Shown here: positions 1-12,100 of the stretch, piece after piece
Numbering within the stretch: position 1 is the stretch's first letter
How the letters are laid out: each line of letters starts with the position of its first letter
DNA from: Catenaria anguillulae PL171
Lineage: Eukaryota; Blastocladiomycota; Blastocladiomycetes; Blastocladiales; Catenariaceae
Length of the DNA stretch: 64,000 nt
Reading direction: 5' to 3'
Assembly (NCBI GenBank): GCA_002102555.1
Contig: MCFL01000130.1
Span: 1 to 64,000 of the forward strand
Position numbers and translations under genes: made by a program
The notes under the pieces: model-generated
Databases searched by the model: none
What the model was told of the DNA's origin: nothing
Seen by the model: only the letters and a program-made list of their open reading frames with translations

Positions 1-39
1 GTCCGTCTGACCTGTCTGGTGTCTTGATTTGATTCAATC

Positions 40-1332
40 ATGGAGTTCCTGTCCAAGCAAGTCCCAAAATCCACAAAGATTCCCTCGGCCCATCCATTGA
101 CACGGATTAGCACCTCAACTCTGCGCAAACTCAAGGACAACCAGTCCCACCAAGTATCTCGACAATGAGCTCTTTGTGCGCCTCAAACCGGTCCTCCTTG
201 GCCGCCTCATTTACGAAACGCAAATGGAGGTCGACGTCTCGGCTGTGGAGGATGCCATTGTTTCGCGCATGATTGTTCTACTTCTCTGGGCACACCAACA
301 CCCAGCACAGCGCCAACACCTTTCCCTGGAGCAGGAGGCGGCGACCGATTTATTCTCGAAACACCCGCACCCGATGCACTCTGCCGATTCTGTTGGCGCC
401 TAGGCCGACCATCCACACCAACACCAGCCGCCTCTGTTTATGCACCGTTTTCCAGCCCCAATTCCATCTCATCGCCAGCAATACGAACCACTCATCAGCG
501 GATCCATCAACGGCTCGCGCTCGGTTTTGACCTATCACACGCCAGTATGCTCAGCGCTCCCGGCCAACATGGCCAGCGGCTCAATGGAAGCGCCGATTCC
601 GGGTATGGTTCGCGCGTGCCATACCTGCTCCTGGACGTGCGGAGGCGAGCGCGTGGGCAAAATGCCACATTGTCGGTGCGCTGCCGTATCCGGCCGTGTT
701 TATCAAGCGAGATCAGATGATCGAGATTTGGTCATGTATCGGAATAGAGAGGACAAGGTCATCGTATTGTACGATGATGACGAGTCGTACGTTCAACTTG
801 TTCTTTTGAGCCACGGTGGTGATTTTCCTCTTGAAAGTCGGAGACTAACATTCGCGCTTGTTACAGAATTGCGGTCCCTGCGGCGCAAACCCTTGCCGAG
901 CGCGGTTTCTCAAAGTCTACGTCTTGTCTGGCGGCATCAACCACCTTGTCGAACGACTGTCCGGCATTCTCATTGGCGACCCCCCCACCCCACCGAAACT
1001 CAAACCGCAACCACTCCACAACGTCGCTCCCAAAAATCCGCACTGCAGCATCGTCCGCATCCGATCATCCACTTGTCATCCTCGCCCGTATCTCGTCGCT
1101 CATCATCACTTGCCGCTCCCGACCACCCCAATCCGACGATTCCATCCCGCCGCAATCCGGGTGTTTCAACATGCACGATCTCGAACGGTCCTTGCAATAC
1201 CACGCGCTTCGGTCCGCGACGCCTTCAATTGCCGGGTCACAGCTCACGTCACGCGCGTCGTCCAGGATGAGTGTTGCGAGCACCATGTATCAGGGCCTAT
1301 GGCGGCAAGCGGGCCACGCGCACAAGTGGTAG
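40..1332 (+). CDS. CEP41: CEP41-like centrosomal/ciliary protein, frame-broken
   Basis: Pieces of one conserved protein lie in order but in changing frames: an N-terminal stretch from ATG 40, YLDNELFVRLK near 155, YLLLDVR near 620, CHIVGALPYP near 663, EDKVIVLYDDDES near 745, an intron 788-867 (GTACGT...TTACAG), AAQTLAERGFSK, then VYVLSGGINHL near 918. This is the order and spacing of vertebrate CEP41, whose rhodanese-like domain has DVR, CHIV, a YD(D/E)DE loop instead of the catalytic Cys loop, and the LSGG motif. CEP41 acts at basal bodies and cilia and is needed for tubulin glutamylation (established for the family). The middle linker (about 270-600) is not conserved. Frame changes near 145, 640, 712 and 915 leave no room for introns; the last three each fit one missing base, so sequence error is as likely as pseudogenisation. 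The C-terminal frame ends with TAG at 1330. Confidence 0.72.
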
Positions 1333-2506
1333 GAGGTGGGATGGTGTCGGCCGATGTGAGACGTGGACCAACGCCCGCGGGGAGGGTTGGCGTGGGGAGC
1401 GGCAGCGGGGCGAGGGGACCCTCAAAGCTTGGGCGGAGTTGGACGCTGGATGGGCGGCCGGTGATTGGAGAGATTCGAAATGTTTTTTGCCGCAAGCTGA
1501 GGCATTCGGGTTCTTTGTTTTCATGAACCCAAGTGCTGATCGGAAACTGTTAATACATCGAAACCCTCATACATTCATCAGCCGTGCGCTGATTGGCTTT
1601 CGCCATTTTCAATATCGGTAAACAGAGGAGCTGAGATTAGGTTACCGCGGCCTCTCCCTGGCCGCTTCTCGTCCGAAAATCATGCAGCGATAGGGCCCTT
1701 TTCGCCATGTTCGAGCTCCAGATCGCTAACCGAGGCCTGCGTCCTGTGAGGCTGGTCCGCCGGCGGAAGCTTGGATTAACCGTTGATTGTCGTGATCGCG
1801 GTCGGGCCAAGGTCAGACCCCCATGATTTCCCCGCCCATACCCCGCCCCGCCCCGCCCCACTGACCCTTCAGGCATCCCGATGCCTGTGTTCACCCAGTT
1901 CTCACCTTGCTGGATTTCGAAACCTCGCGTTTGTTTCAGATTGATCTAGAATCTTGTTCGACATATGTATGAGACAAGGATCGGTGCTCGCACCAGCATA
2001 TCGAAATGTGCATGGATAGAGCTCGCACGCAACATTGAGCCAGTGACGATTTTGACCAGGCGTACTAAATTGTCTACCTCTGATTTTGACAATGGGTTTG
2101 ATTAAGTTACAGATCTAAACCTGTATCAGCTCTTTGTCTGCAGAATCAAGCAAACTGCCTGTGTCAATTCTTTCACCATGGGATGCCGGATTCAAAGGTC
2201 AAACAGGTTTCAAAAAACAATTACCGTTGTGCTCCTCTCAGTTGGCATACACCTGGTTAACCAAGGATCACTCAGGAGTCACAGCTTTGGCCACAAAGTC
2301 GCTAGAGCGGAACAACACCTGCATGATCGCCTCAAAAAGCTCTTGGCGACCCTCCAGCGGGGGTGCTGCCACAACTGAATTGCCTAGTTGCTACTCCATC
2401 CGAGTCGCAGTTCCCGCGAAAATCCCAACTTCCATCTCACTCCGACTACCAACCAGACCAACCGTCCTGTCGCTTGAACGCGAGACTGATCCAACCTGAG
2501 GCCGTC
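1333..2506. other. Intergenic, no gene seen
   Basis: About 1.2 kb without a conserved reading frame. It should hold the 3' end of the CEP41-like gene and the promoter of the LysM gene. A C-rich run lies near 1840-1862. Confidence 0.5.
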
Positions 2507-3551
2507 ATGTTTGCCACCATGACGGACTGTTCCCGCCAAGCCGTGCGGCTTCATGGCGCTGGTCTGCCCACCATCCTCGTTGCCATTGTTCTTTTCGCCA
2601 ACGTTGCCCTTGCCCAAGACTGCCGTCCGTACACAGTCCAGAGCGGCGACTATTGTGGTCTGATTGCCAGGAATGCGGGTGTTTCAATCAACGATCTCGT
2701 TTCTTTCAATCCTGTACGCAATGGCTCCGTTTCCTGTCTCACATGAATGCGCCAGGATCGGATCAACGGATGCTCATCCAAGGTGCCTCGTAGGGTCTGA
2801 ACTGCAACAACTTGTGGGTCGGTCAACGTCTCTGCCTGAACAGCGGCAATCTGCCCAAGCTGCCCTTGCCGCCTGCGAATCCCGATGGAACGTGCAAGGT
2901 TGCCATTGTCCGCAGTGACTACTTGTGTGATGCCATTATCCGAGAGTACGTCTTTGCATTCTTCCCAGCGACCGTCCTCTTCTCGCGTTCTATGTCTCAT
3001 CATCAACTTTCTCGCCATGAAATCCGAACAGTGCCAACCTTGTCGACGCTGCTCAACTCGCTCAGCTCAACCCGGGTCTCAACTGCAATGCTCTCGCGGT
3101 CGGCCAGCGGCTGTATGTCACGTATGGTCGCCTTCCCCCGCCTCCGATTGGTCCTGCCGATGGGAATGGTTTTTGCCGCACTGCGACGGTTCGCAGCGAC
3201 TACCTTTGCGATGCGATCGCCCGCGAGTACGTCGTCGCTTTGCCGCATCCAAGACATGACATGATACAAGCAAATGGGTTCTGACAAAAAGCTGGTGGAT
3301 GTATGTATGTATGTAGTGCCAAGCTCGATGTCGCCCAGCTCCCTCAACTCAACCCGGGGCTCGACTGTGGCAAGCTTCAAGTCGGACAGCGCATGTGTGT
3401 CACGTACGGCCGCTTGCCGCCACCGCCCGTGCCCGATGGCAACCAGGACGGGACATGCAAGGAGTACAAGATTGTCGGCGGTGACGAGTGCTGGAACCTC
3501 AACGACAAGTGCAAGCTGACCAAGGAGGCATTCGACTTTGTGAATCCCGCG
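2507..3551 (+). pseudogene. Truncated LysM-domain paralogue of the GH18 gene
   Basis: Secreted LysM protein fragment. ATG 2507 opens a signal peptide ending ...ANVALA-QDC. Exons 2507-2713, 2794-2945, 3032-3226 and 3317-3551 have exactly the same lengths (207, 152, 195, 235) as exons 1, 2, 3 and 5 of the large gene at 9104-16865. They encode modules with the CRPYTV..GDYC, LNPGLNC and VGQRLCV pattern of fungal LysM (CBM50), which binds chitin. The last exon is almost identical to 10205-10439. After it the similarity continues into the following intron and stops near 3655; the counterpart of exon 6 and everything beyond (hevein, GH18, C-terminus) is missing. It is probably a partial duplication rather than a complete gene. 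A short secreted LysM protein is possible if another acceptor supplies a stop. Confidence 0.8.
3299..3316. repeat. ATGT tetranucleotide run at an intron end
   Basis: About four ATGT units run into the TAG acceptor of the last intron of the truncated LysM copy. The matching intron of the full gene (ending 10204) has only one or two units, so the run has changed length since duplication. Confidence 0.8.
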
Positions 3552-3639
3552 GTACATACACTTGTCTCCCATTGTTGTCTCATGTACCGTGATCAGTGAT
3601 CACGCACCACTTGATCCTGATCCATTCACGATCACCTCA

Positions 3640-3660
3640 TGAACCAATGCTCACACCAGT
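3640..3660. other. Duplication breakpoint of the LysM copy
   Basis: The sequence after exon 3317-3551 parallels the intron after 10439 (shared ATCCATTCACGATCACCTC and GAACCAATGCTCACAC) and then diverges completely near 3655. This marks the 3' end of the duplicated block, inside an intron. Confidence 0.7.
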
Positions 3661-3948
3661 CTTTTTAGTATACCCCTGGCTCGACCGAGTCGACTCGCGC
3701 TCAGTGCTCGTGCGAACTGCGAACGCGATCGACTTCAAGTTGGGTTGCACTTGCTCATCGGACGGACAGCACTCCGATCCATCAGTACGTCGTTTGCAGA
3801 ACAATGGAAAAGACGAATCAGCTGGGGGGAACCGGGGGGCCAACAGAAAGAGATCCGACCCCTCCCCACCTCTTCCAGCTCTTTCGATTTATGTATCCTG
3901 TACAGTCAGCTCACCGTAGTTTTCTCTGTCTTCAGGATCGAGGCGCCA

Positions 3949-5528
3949 GCCGGGTACATTCAGCAAAACGGACACCCACATTGCACACTCGTGGTCAAAT
4001 CTGGGCAGCATTGCACTACCGACTTTGCGCTCTTCGCTCGCCTTTCTCGACCGCTCCTCGCACGCCAAGCTCTGCCCACCCCTTGCCGGTCTCCTCGCCG
4101 ATTCCGGTTCCAGTGTGTGTGTCGCACTTGACGCAGTTTCCGTGCCAGATCGACTCAAGCAAAAGCTCAATGAAGCCATCGCTGGTGTTGAGCCATTTGA
4201 CCGCAAAAAAGAAGATCCGAGGCGGTTTGCCATTCGTGTCTAAACGTTAGCGGGTATTCAAGTTTTCCCTCGTCACCCAGCGGCTGTTGCAAAACTCATG
4301 CTGCGGCTTGTGGATTGCCTGACCTTCAGAGAAATCAACATGCTGGTGCCGGTGAAAACTGTCCAAAGCGTCTTGCAGTACCTCGACTCGACCCAGTTCA
4401 ATTCCGACCTGCTACTGGCCCACCTCAAGTCATTGGCCGTGCCGGTTGTGACAAGCACGAAGGAATTTGAAGCCACCCGACACCATGTCGCGGTACTGGA
4501 GCTCATTGGCGGTGCGTGCAATGCGCTTGACGAGTACTGGGACTCAGCAGACAACACCAAACGGTGGTCGTGTGAACTCTCCAAGTTGGTTTTGTCGAAG
4601 CTGCGCCCAACCAACGTGGATCGAATCATGCGCTCTGTTGTCTGGGGCCCACGTGGAGTGGGAAGGGACTGGAAGATCCCTTTGGGTGTTGTGGCTGAGT
4701 ACTGTATGGACAACTTCATGGCTACACGAATGCCGTCCAAGATGCCTACGGCTCGCATGTCTACCGCTACCGCTGCCCCACTGCTGCTGATGCTGCTCGT
4801 CTGGCGGCGCTCGACAGCAATGTGCTCCCTCCGGCTCTCACGACTGGCCTTGGGCCCCTTGCGCTCGCCGCCATCCAAGTAGAACACGTCCCTGCCCCGA
4901 CCGACGGTGACGGCCAACACCTCGCGTACCTGCGCAACGTCCCGGCGTCTCGCAACACTACCACGTACATTCAAGCTGCCCTGGTGACGGCCACGGCTGA
5001 CGCCCAAGACGAAGAGCACATGTTTGACGCCCCGGTGGTCCGCCAAAAGGTGTCAATCCGTCCGCGGTCCGTGCCAGCGGCTTCGTTGTCATCAAGGGCA
5101 GGAGCGACTCGACGATGCTTCAAGACCATGTGGACATCCTCCTGGCGTTCGGCAACAAATCGGTGCGCGACCATCTAGTCGATGCTGGGTCGTTTCTGGG
5201 GCTCGACAATACCATCCTGCGCATCACTGCGGTGGAAGGTGACCCCCACCACCCTCGTGGTCGCTTCATCAAGTCCCTGTACGATCTTCCCCTTGGCAAG
5301 TCGTCTGTCGACGTGCTCGAGTCGATTGTAACGCCTGCCCGCCCCTTTGTCGATGGCGTCACCCTGGCCGAGGTCACGACCGCAACCGGCGAAATCCGCC
5401 AAGTAGCCTGCGTGCACATGTCCGTCGAGGCCGAATGGCAGCACCTGTTGGCTGACGACGCTGCTCTTGCGCTCCAGCGCTACAGCTTTGACCCGCCCCA
5501 AACTGCTGCTTTGCTCGAATCACGATGA
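3949..5528 (+). CDS. Unidentified protein, frame-broken
   Basis: Consecutive plus-strand frames with good codon use seem to form one protein I do not recognise. A piece ending ...EPFDRKKEDPRRF (about 4025-4235) is followed, in the same frame after an in-frame TAA that a 45-bp intron (about 4234-4278) could remove, by a helical Leu-rich stretch (CLTFREINMLVPVKTVQSV, then LELIGGACNALDEYW). The frame then drops one base near 4715 (GYTNAVQDAYGSHVYRY) and again near 5050 (into GFVVIKGRSDSTM) and ends ...TAALLESR at 5528. Both changes fit a single missing base. The YGSHV motif recalls Pumilio/Nop9-type helical repeats, but that is weak. The 5' end is uncertain because the LysM duplication ends just upstream. 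Confidence 0.45.
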
Positions 5529-5759
5529 CGCGTCACTCTCGTCTCGATCGTCTTGATAGTAAGGGTGGATCGACGGGCCCGTCTATGCAAGGGTGGATGA
5601 TGTGCTGGTCCCACTGAATGTCATATAACATGTAATGAAAACAGTTATGTACCACACTACCTAGACGAACAGCAATGGAATCCAATTATCTGTCAAGTCA
5701 CGCCGCCGCAGCCCTGCTGTGTTGGGATCTTGCAGCCCCATTCGACCCCCCTTCTTGAT

Positions 5760-8231
5760 ATGGATCTGCTCGCTTCTGGCGCCACCGCATCCTCCCCGGC
5801 CGCCGCCGCCACGGACTTCCTTGCTCAGGACCCCTCCGCCTCATTTGGCCCCACCGTTGCCACCATGGCTGCTCCTGCCCCTGCTCCTGCGACTGATCCT
5901 GATTCTGCTGCCGTCGCCGCCAACGAATCCAACGGCCAAGAGCAACAAGGTGATGACGACACATGGGAGGCGCTGCGCCAATGGATTATTCCCAGGCTAC
6001 CCGCCATCGAATACCCCAGCGATCGGTTGCTGCCTTGGACGTCACCCAGATCTTTTCGTACTGAAGTGATGGACGAGCAGGCACACTTCAATGGATCGGT
6101 GATCACTTGCCCGCAATTGCAAGAGGAGCAGATCGCGGCCATTGACTCGCCCAAGGTGCGAGAGGGCAAACTTCAGCGCAACGAGCTTCGCGCGTCGCTG
6201 CGTCAACTCCTTGACGTGTGCGGCTTTGCAGGCTCTGACGTTGTTGTCGCGACAGTGTCCGTCCATTCGCCGCACATCACGCAGGCCAAGTACGTCGCAC
6301 ATCTTTATCGTGTCCAGCAGCATTCTTGATTAATGACTGCGAACCCCCAAATTCCATTTCAGCTTCCCGGCATTCGCCAATGCCACCTCGCCAATGAAAT
6401 ACGCCTTCTTGGTCTAGTTGATCGTTGAGTCGGATGGCCTTGCATCGGACATTGCAAACGCGACGGGCTTTGGCAATAGCCATTTTACAATGCGACACAT
6501 TTTGCTGGCGGCTGTTGGCAACGGCAACATCCCGGCAGGGGCAGTGGCGTTACTTACGCATCTCTTTTGCAATGGTACTTTACTTCTTTCTCCTGACCCT
6601 ACTGTTGCCGATTTGACGCTAGGCAATTCTTGTAGGTTTCGGGCCATTGCAATTCGTTCTGCAGCCTGTTGATCTCGACAACCCCGAGTCGGCCGCTCAT
6701 TGGGTCAACTTCCGGCGGGCGTTTTCGGAGCGTGTGGGGCGCCTCAACTCGGTCAAGGCATTCCTTGAATGTCTCGGCATTACAGTGTTGCAACGCTTAC
6801 GGGTCCGGTCATTCACTTTTGTCAACTGGTCGTCCATCTTTCTCACAGCATGCTTGATGCTGTCATTTCGACTTTCAGGAATGTCTCTCGCGCATTGTGA
6901 AAGTGCTTGGCCGAGTCCACAATGGGGAGCACACGACCCTCGATTCCATGGTTCGCGACCCCGAGCTCTTGGATAAGCTCCATGTGGCCTTCACCCGCTT
7001 GCTGCCCCAGGTTGGCGGCTTTCCCAGGCTCAGCACTGGTGGGACCCTCTTTGTGGTGACCGTGCTCGAGGTCATGATCGCCACGGAGAAAGCAAAGCAG
7101 AGTTGGCAAGTCCGCCCGCGTCGTACCACCACTGCCGGTGCCATCTCTTTGTCAACTGACAGTTCCCCGCTTCGCCCGGCAACCGATCCGCCAACTCACC
7201 CACTCGCCTTTGCGCCCCCGCCCATCCCAACGCCTGCCGCGTTGCAGACGACGGCCGAAAATAGGTCGTTCTCGAACGTGCCCCGCCCGTCTTCCCTCAA
7301 CGCATCATCAGTCAATGGTGGCGCAACTGCCACTGCTGCTGCTCGGGCGACGACCAGAACCCCGCTTTCGAGTGGTTCGCGCACCAGACGGCCCGAATCC
7401 TTGGTTCCGAGCATGGGCTTGTCTACGCTGACTTCCGCGCCGGCCCCGTCGTCACAGGCCGAAATTGGGGCATTGCGGAATGCGTACAAAGTCGTCCAAG
7501 GCCAACAAAGGGAGCAGCGGCGACTGCTGACCGCTGGCAAGAAAAAGCGTGCCCCCACCGTCGCCGCTCATCAGCAGCAGACGCCCGCCGTCGGCGCTCA
7601 GGTGCACCACTACCACCACCAGCAGCTCGGGCATTTTTTTGCTGCCGCTCAGCAACTGCAACAACAGCAACAACATCACCATCACGACGAGCGGCAGCAG
7701 ACGCCTGCCGTCCGCGCTCAGCAGCAGCAAATGCCCGCGGTCGGCGCTCAGCGGCAGCAGACGCCCGCCGTCGTTGCTCATCAGCAGCAACATTACCATC
7801 ACCACCAGCAGCAGCAGACGCCAGCCGATGGCGCTCAGGTGTACCACCACCACCACCACCAGCAGCTCGGGCATTTTTTGGCCGCCGCTCAGCAGCAGCA
7901 GCAGACGCCCGCCGTCGGTGCTCAGCACCAGCAGCTCTGGTACGCACAGTCCCAGCAAGCCCATCAGCAACAGCCGATGCTTGTCGGTCCCCAGCAGCAG
8001 CAATACCTGCCGCCAAGTTCTGCACGTCGCCCTCATCAGCCGACACAGCCTGCGGCGCACCCGACTGGTTTGCTTGGCTCACGTCAAGGGGCCACGCGCC
8101 CACTTGACCGACCTGATTCACCTCAGTATCACCCATACCAGGCTACCAGCCTTGATTCCATCCTGTGTGCGTCTTGGGTTGTGCTGTGTTTAAGCCTGTG
8201 TGCTTTTGCTTTCAGTTACTTCAATGCGTGA
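5760..8231 (+). CDS. Gln/His-rich protein with conserved-looking N-terminus
   Basis: Product unknown. Likely exons are 5760-6289, 6363-6574, 6636-6784 and 6879-8231; joined lengths keep one frame across all junctions (GTACGT and GTACTT donors; TTTCAG and TGTAG acceptors). The start is the first ATG before an Ala/Pro-rich region. Residues about 65-370 look globular (WEALRQWIIPRLP, then NPESAAHWVNFRRAFSERVG). The last exon turns into low complexity: repeated QQTPAVGAQ units with His runs, encoded by CAG and CAC tracts. The first two exons read as one continuous protein except for a TAG at 6415-6417, so this copy carries either a nonsense change or an error. Such Q/H-rich tails are common in transcription-associated proteins, but no DNA-binding motif is visible. 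The third donor (6785) is the least certain junction. Confidence 0.55.
7566..7975. repeat. Imperfect coding repeats (QQTPAVGAQ / HHQQLGHF units)
   Basis: Several units of CAG-rich DNA followed by an ACGCCCGCCGTCGGCGCTCAG-like segment, with two longer units that share an LGHF-AAAQQ block (near 7625 and 7870). The tract lies within the last exon of the Gln/His-rich gene and stays in frame. Confidence 0.8.
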
Positions 8232-9103
8232 TGTGTAGAGTGCTTTTCCTTTTCGACTCTTTCCTTTTTGTTCTTTGCACGGTGAACTCTTTCCTTGGCA
8301 CGATTCAACTGTACCTATTCTTTGCCGTAATTGATTCACATGCATGCCCTTTCCAACGTAACGTGTCCGCGCTATGAACTGTGTTGATGGATTGTGATTC
8401 CTTTGCATTCCTTGGTGTTGGCTTTCCTGCAAATTGATGGCCAGGTCGCCGGCTCGCTCAATTGCATGCATGATTGCTCGAGTGAGCCTTCGCAAATGCA
8501 AAATGCAACGCATTTCATCGATGTTGATCAAGCGCACAGGTAAATATATGTAGCTCCAGGTGGTGTGGCGCTCATGCATCGATCATAGTTCCCCTGATCA
8601 TGTGCATGTGGGCAGATCGTGTCTGGCCCTGTAAGATAATGTCTGATTGGGTGTGCGACTCTTGTTCCAGAGCACGAGATTGCTTTTTCGGCGTCGTGGC
8701 TTGCCCCGGCCCTTGGTGGCCTGTCGAGCAACAAGTCCAGCCGACCTATGGTTTCATTCACGTTTGCCAAGTGAGACAAACGCATAAGTGAAACCCTCAT
8801 GATCAATGACGAGAGCAATTATGCACCAGCTTGACTGGCCCCAGAGCCGGTGTGGCAAGGTGCCGAAACTGTCCCCTCGGCACCAAGAGAGGCGCTTAAT
8901 TTGAAAAGAGTTTCTGAAGGGAGCTCAAGTTATGCTGGAGTCCGCCTCCCCCTTGACTACACCTCAAAAGCCTGTGTGTCCCGCGCGAGTTTGGTGGCGT
9001 GGTTTGGTTGCGAACCCTTAGCTCCACATCCGACCCGTCATCTGGAACTTCCTGACCATCTTGTGTCACGACTGCTTACCACAATCACTCTCGACCATTC
9101 CTG
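8232..9103. other. Intergenic, no gene seen
   Basis: About 870 bp between two plus-strand genes. T-rich sequence at 8240-8300 fits a 3' UTR. No conserved frame, tRNA or repeat was recognised. The promoter of the large chitinase gene must lie in the distal part. Confidence 0.5.
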
Positions 9104-12100
9104 ATGTGGTCTTCCGACAGGCATCACTCGGGCACGATTCGTGCCCGCAGATCCGCTCTGTCCACCGTGGTGCTCGTTGCGCTTGTGCTTTTCGCCAATA
9201 CCGCCTTTGCTCAAGACTGCCGCCCGTACACGGTCAAGAGCGGGGACTATTGTGACCTCATCGCGAGGAATGCGGGTATTTCAACCAACGATCTCGTTTC
9301 TTTCAATCCTGTACGCAACTCATGCTTTTCGCGATTATGTCTCACATGAAAACAAAAAGAGACGGAATCGATGCACAGACACTCATTCTCTTCCCTGTTG
9401 GCTTTGGATAGGGAATCAACTGCAACGGCCTGTGGATTGGTCAACGGCTCTGCCTGAGCCGCGGCACTCTGCCCAAACCGCCCTTGCCACCTGCGAATCC
9501 AGATGGAACGTGCAAGGTTGCCATTGTCCGCAGTGACTACTTGTGCGATGCCATCATCCGAGAGTACGTCTCGCACGCACTCTTCCCATCCGCAGCCGTC
9601 CGCTGTCTCATCATTCGCGCTCTCGCCATGATTTCCCAACAGTGCCAACCTCGTCGACGCTGCTCAACTCGCTCAGCTCAACCCCGGTCTCAACTGCAAC
9701 GCTCTTTCGGTGGGTCAACGACTCTGTGTGACCCAAGGCCGTCTTCCTGCACCTCCGATCGGTCCTGCCGATGGGAACGGCTTTTGTCGGTTTGCGACCG
9801 TGCGCAGCGATTACCTTTGCGACCGTATTGCCCGCGAGTACGTCATTCCTGCCCACCATGAGTATGTGTCATGTGGCGAGATTTGGTGCTCACCAACAAT
9901 CATTATTTCCTCCGTCGTCGTCATCCACAGCGCCAACCTCGACGTGGCTCAATTGCCGCAGCTCAACCCGGGTCTGAACTGCAACGCTCTCGCGGTCGGC
10001 CAGCGGCTGTGTGTCACGTATGGTCGCCTTCCCCCGCCTCCGATTGGTCCTGCCGATGGGAATGGTTTTTGCCGCACTGCGACGGTTCGCAGCGACTACC
10101 TTTGCGATGCCATCGCCCGTGAGTACGTCGTCGCTTTGCCGCATCCAAGACATGATATGACACAAGCAAATGGGTTCTGACAAAAAGCTGGTGGATGTAT
10201 GTAGTGCCAAGCTCGATGTCGCCCAGCTCCCTCAACTCAACCCGGGGCTCGACTGTGGCAAGCTTCAAGTCGGACAGCGCATGTGCGTCACGTACGGCCG
10301 CTTGCCGCCGCCGCCCGTGCCCGATGGCAACCCGGACGGGACATGCAAGGAGTACAAGATTGTCGGCGGTGACGAGTGCTGGAACCTCAACGACAAGTGC
10401 AAGCTGACCAAGGAGGCATTCGACTTTGTGAATCCCGCGGTACATACACATGTCTCCCGTTGTTGTCTCATGTATAGCGAGATCACGGATCACGCACCAC
10501 CGTCACCTTGATCCATTCACGATCACCTCATGAACCAATGCTCACACTGCCATGCATTTTGGAACCCTTCGCAATCTCGCCATCATAACATAATGCCGTG
10601 ATATCCACAGCTCGACTGCTCCAAGCTCAAGCCGGGCAAGCGTGTGTGCTGCTCCAAGGGCACCCTCAAGAACAACCGGCCCAACCCTCTGCCCAATGGC
10701 GAGTGCTTCCACGTCAAGCTGCCCAAGGACGGCACGTGCGATGCGCTGGCCTCCGAGCACGACGTGACGATTGACGAGATTGAGCGGTGGAATACGCTCA
10801 AGTCGTGGCGCTGGGGCGGGTGTGCCAAGCTCATGCCCGACCAAAAGGTGTGCCTGTCCGACGGCCGCGCGCCGCGGCCTGACCCGTTGCCGGCAGACAA
10901 GGTGCAGTGCGGTGCCGAGTCGGAGGGCGACAAGAAGTGTCCGTTGAATGCGTGCTGCGGCAAATGGGGTTGGTGTGGATTGAGCGACGACTTTTGCCGT
11001 GCCGAGCCAACATTGGCCCCCGGGTTGGGCTGCCAGTCCAATTGTGGCACAGAGCCGGCGCCCGAGATGAGGCAGTGTGACGGGACCATGCGGTATGCGA
11101 TCGGGTATTACGAATCATGGTGCGTTTTTTTTTTCCTTCTTTCTCTGATCTCCTACCTTCATTTCGTGGCCGAGGCTGACGGAGCTTTGTGTGGTTACAG
11201 GGCCGAGACTCGCAAGTGCATGAAGTTTGCGCCGACCGACATTCATCCGTTTGCCTACACACACATCCACTACTCGTTTGCAATTGTGGACAGCGATGAC
11301 CAATTGGCCATCACACCTGGCCAACGGGATCAGCTCGTTCGCATGAAGAAGCATTTCGAGGATAACCGCTCCTCGACCAAGATTGTTCTCTCTGGTGCAC
11401 ACAAGTTTACCGTCGCCTCCGATTGGTGATCCCGTCGCATTTACTCACTCCTTTTTTCACTTTTTGATGTTCATGACATTGTGTAGTTGGTGGCTGGTCA
11501 TTCAACAACCCTGGTTCGACACAGCGCCGCTTCACCGACATGAGCTCGACCCCTCAGCGCCGTGCTCGGTTCATTGATTCAGCCATCAACTTGCTAACGG
11601 ATCTCAGGCTCGATGGCCTCGACATTGACTGGTACATATATATCCCCCATCTATCGTGACTCGTCGAGGTCGTCATGTGTTCAATTCCGCCGCTCATTCC
11701 CGTCCAATACCAATTTTAGGGAGTACCCGGCCACGCCTGACCGTCTCGGCGTCCCCGAAGATACGCCCAACTACCTCGCCCTCGTTCGCGAAGCTCGTGC
11801 TGCATTCCGCGCTCGCAAACCGAATTTGTCTCTGTCGATTGCCGCCCCGGCCAGTTACTGGTTCTTGCGCGAGTTTTTGATTGCCGACATGGCCAAGGAG
11901 CTCGATTACATTGTTTACATGACTTACGGTACCTACGTTGTTCCGACATTGGCTGTGACGTTTGCATTCCGCTGACGCCATTATCCTTTGGCAGACATGC
12001 ACGGCAACTGGGACTACAAAATTCCGACGCTCGGCGGTAAGATCAACTCGCATGTCGATTTGCGCGAAGTGGCCAACGCAATCAAGCTGATCATGAAGGC

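Noticed and set aside
7423..8136. Antisense open frames across the Gln/His-rich exon
   Set aside because: Shadows of CAG/CAC repeat DNA; only the plus-strand frame connects to upstream exons.
8850..9104. Short plus-strand frame before the chitinase gene
   Set aside because: Ends at the chitinase start region, no conserved residues, probably promoter sequence.
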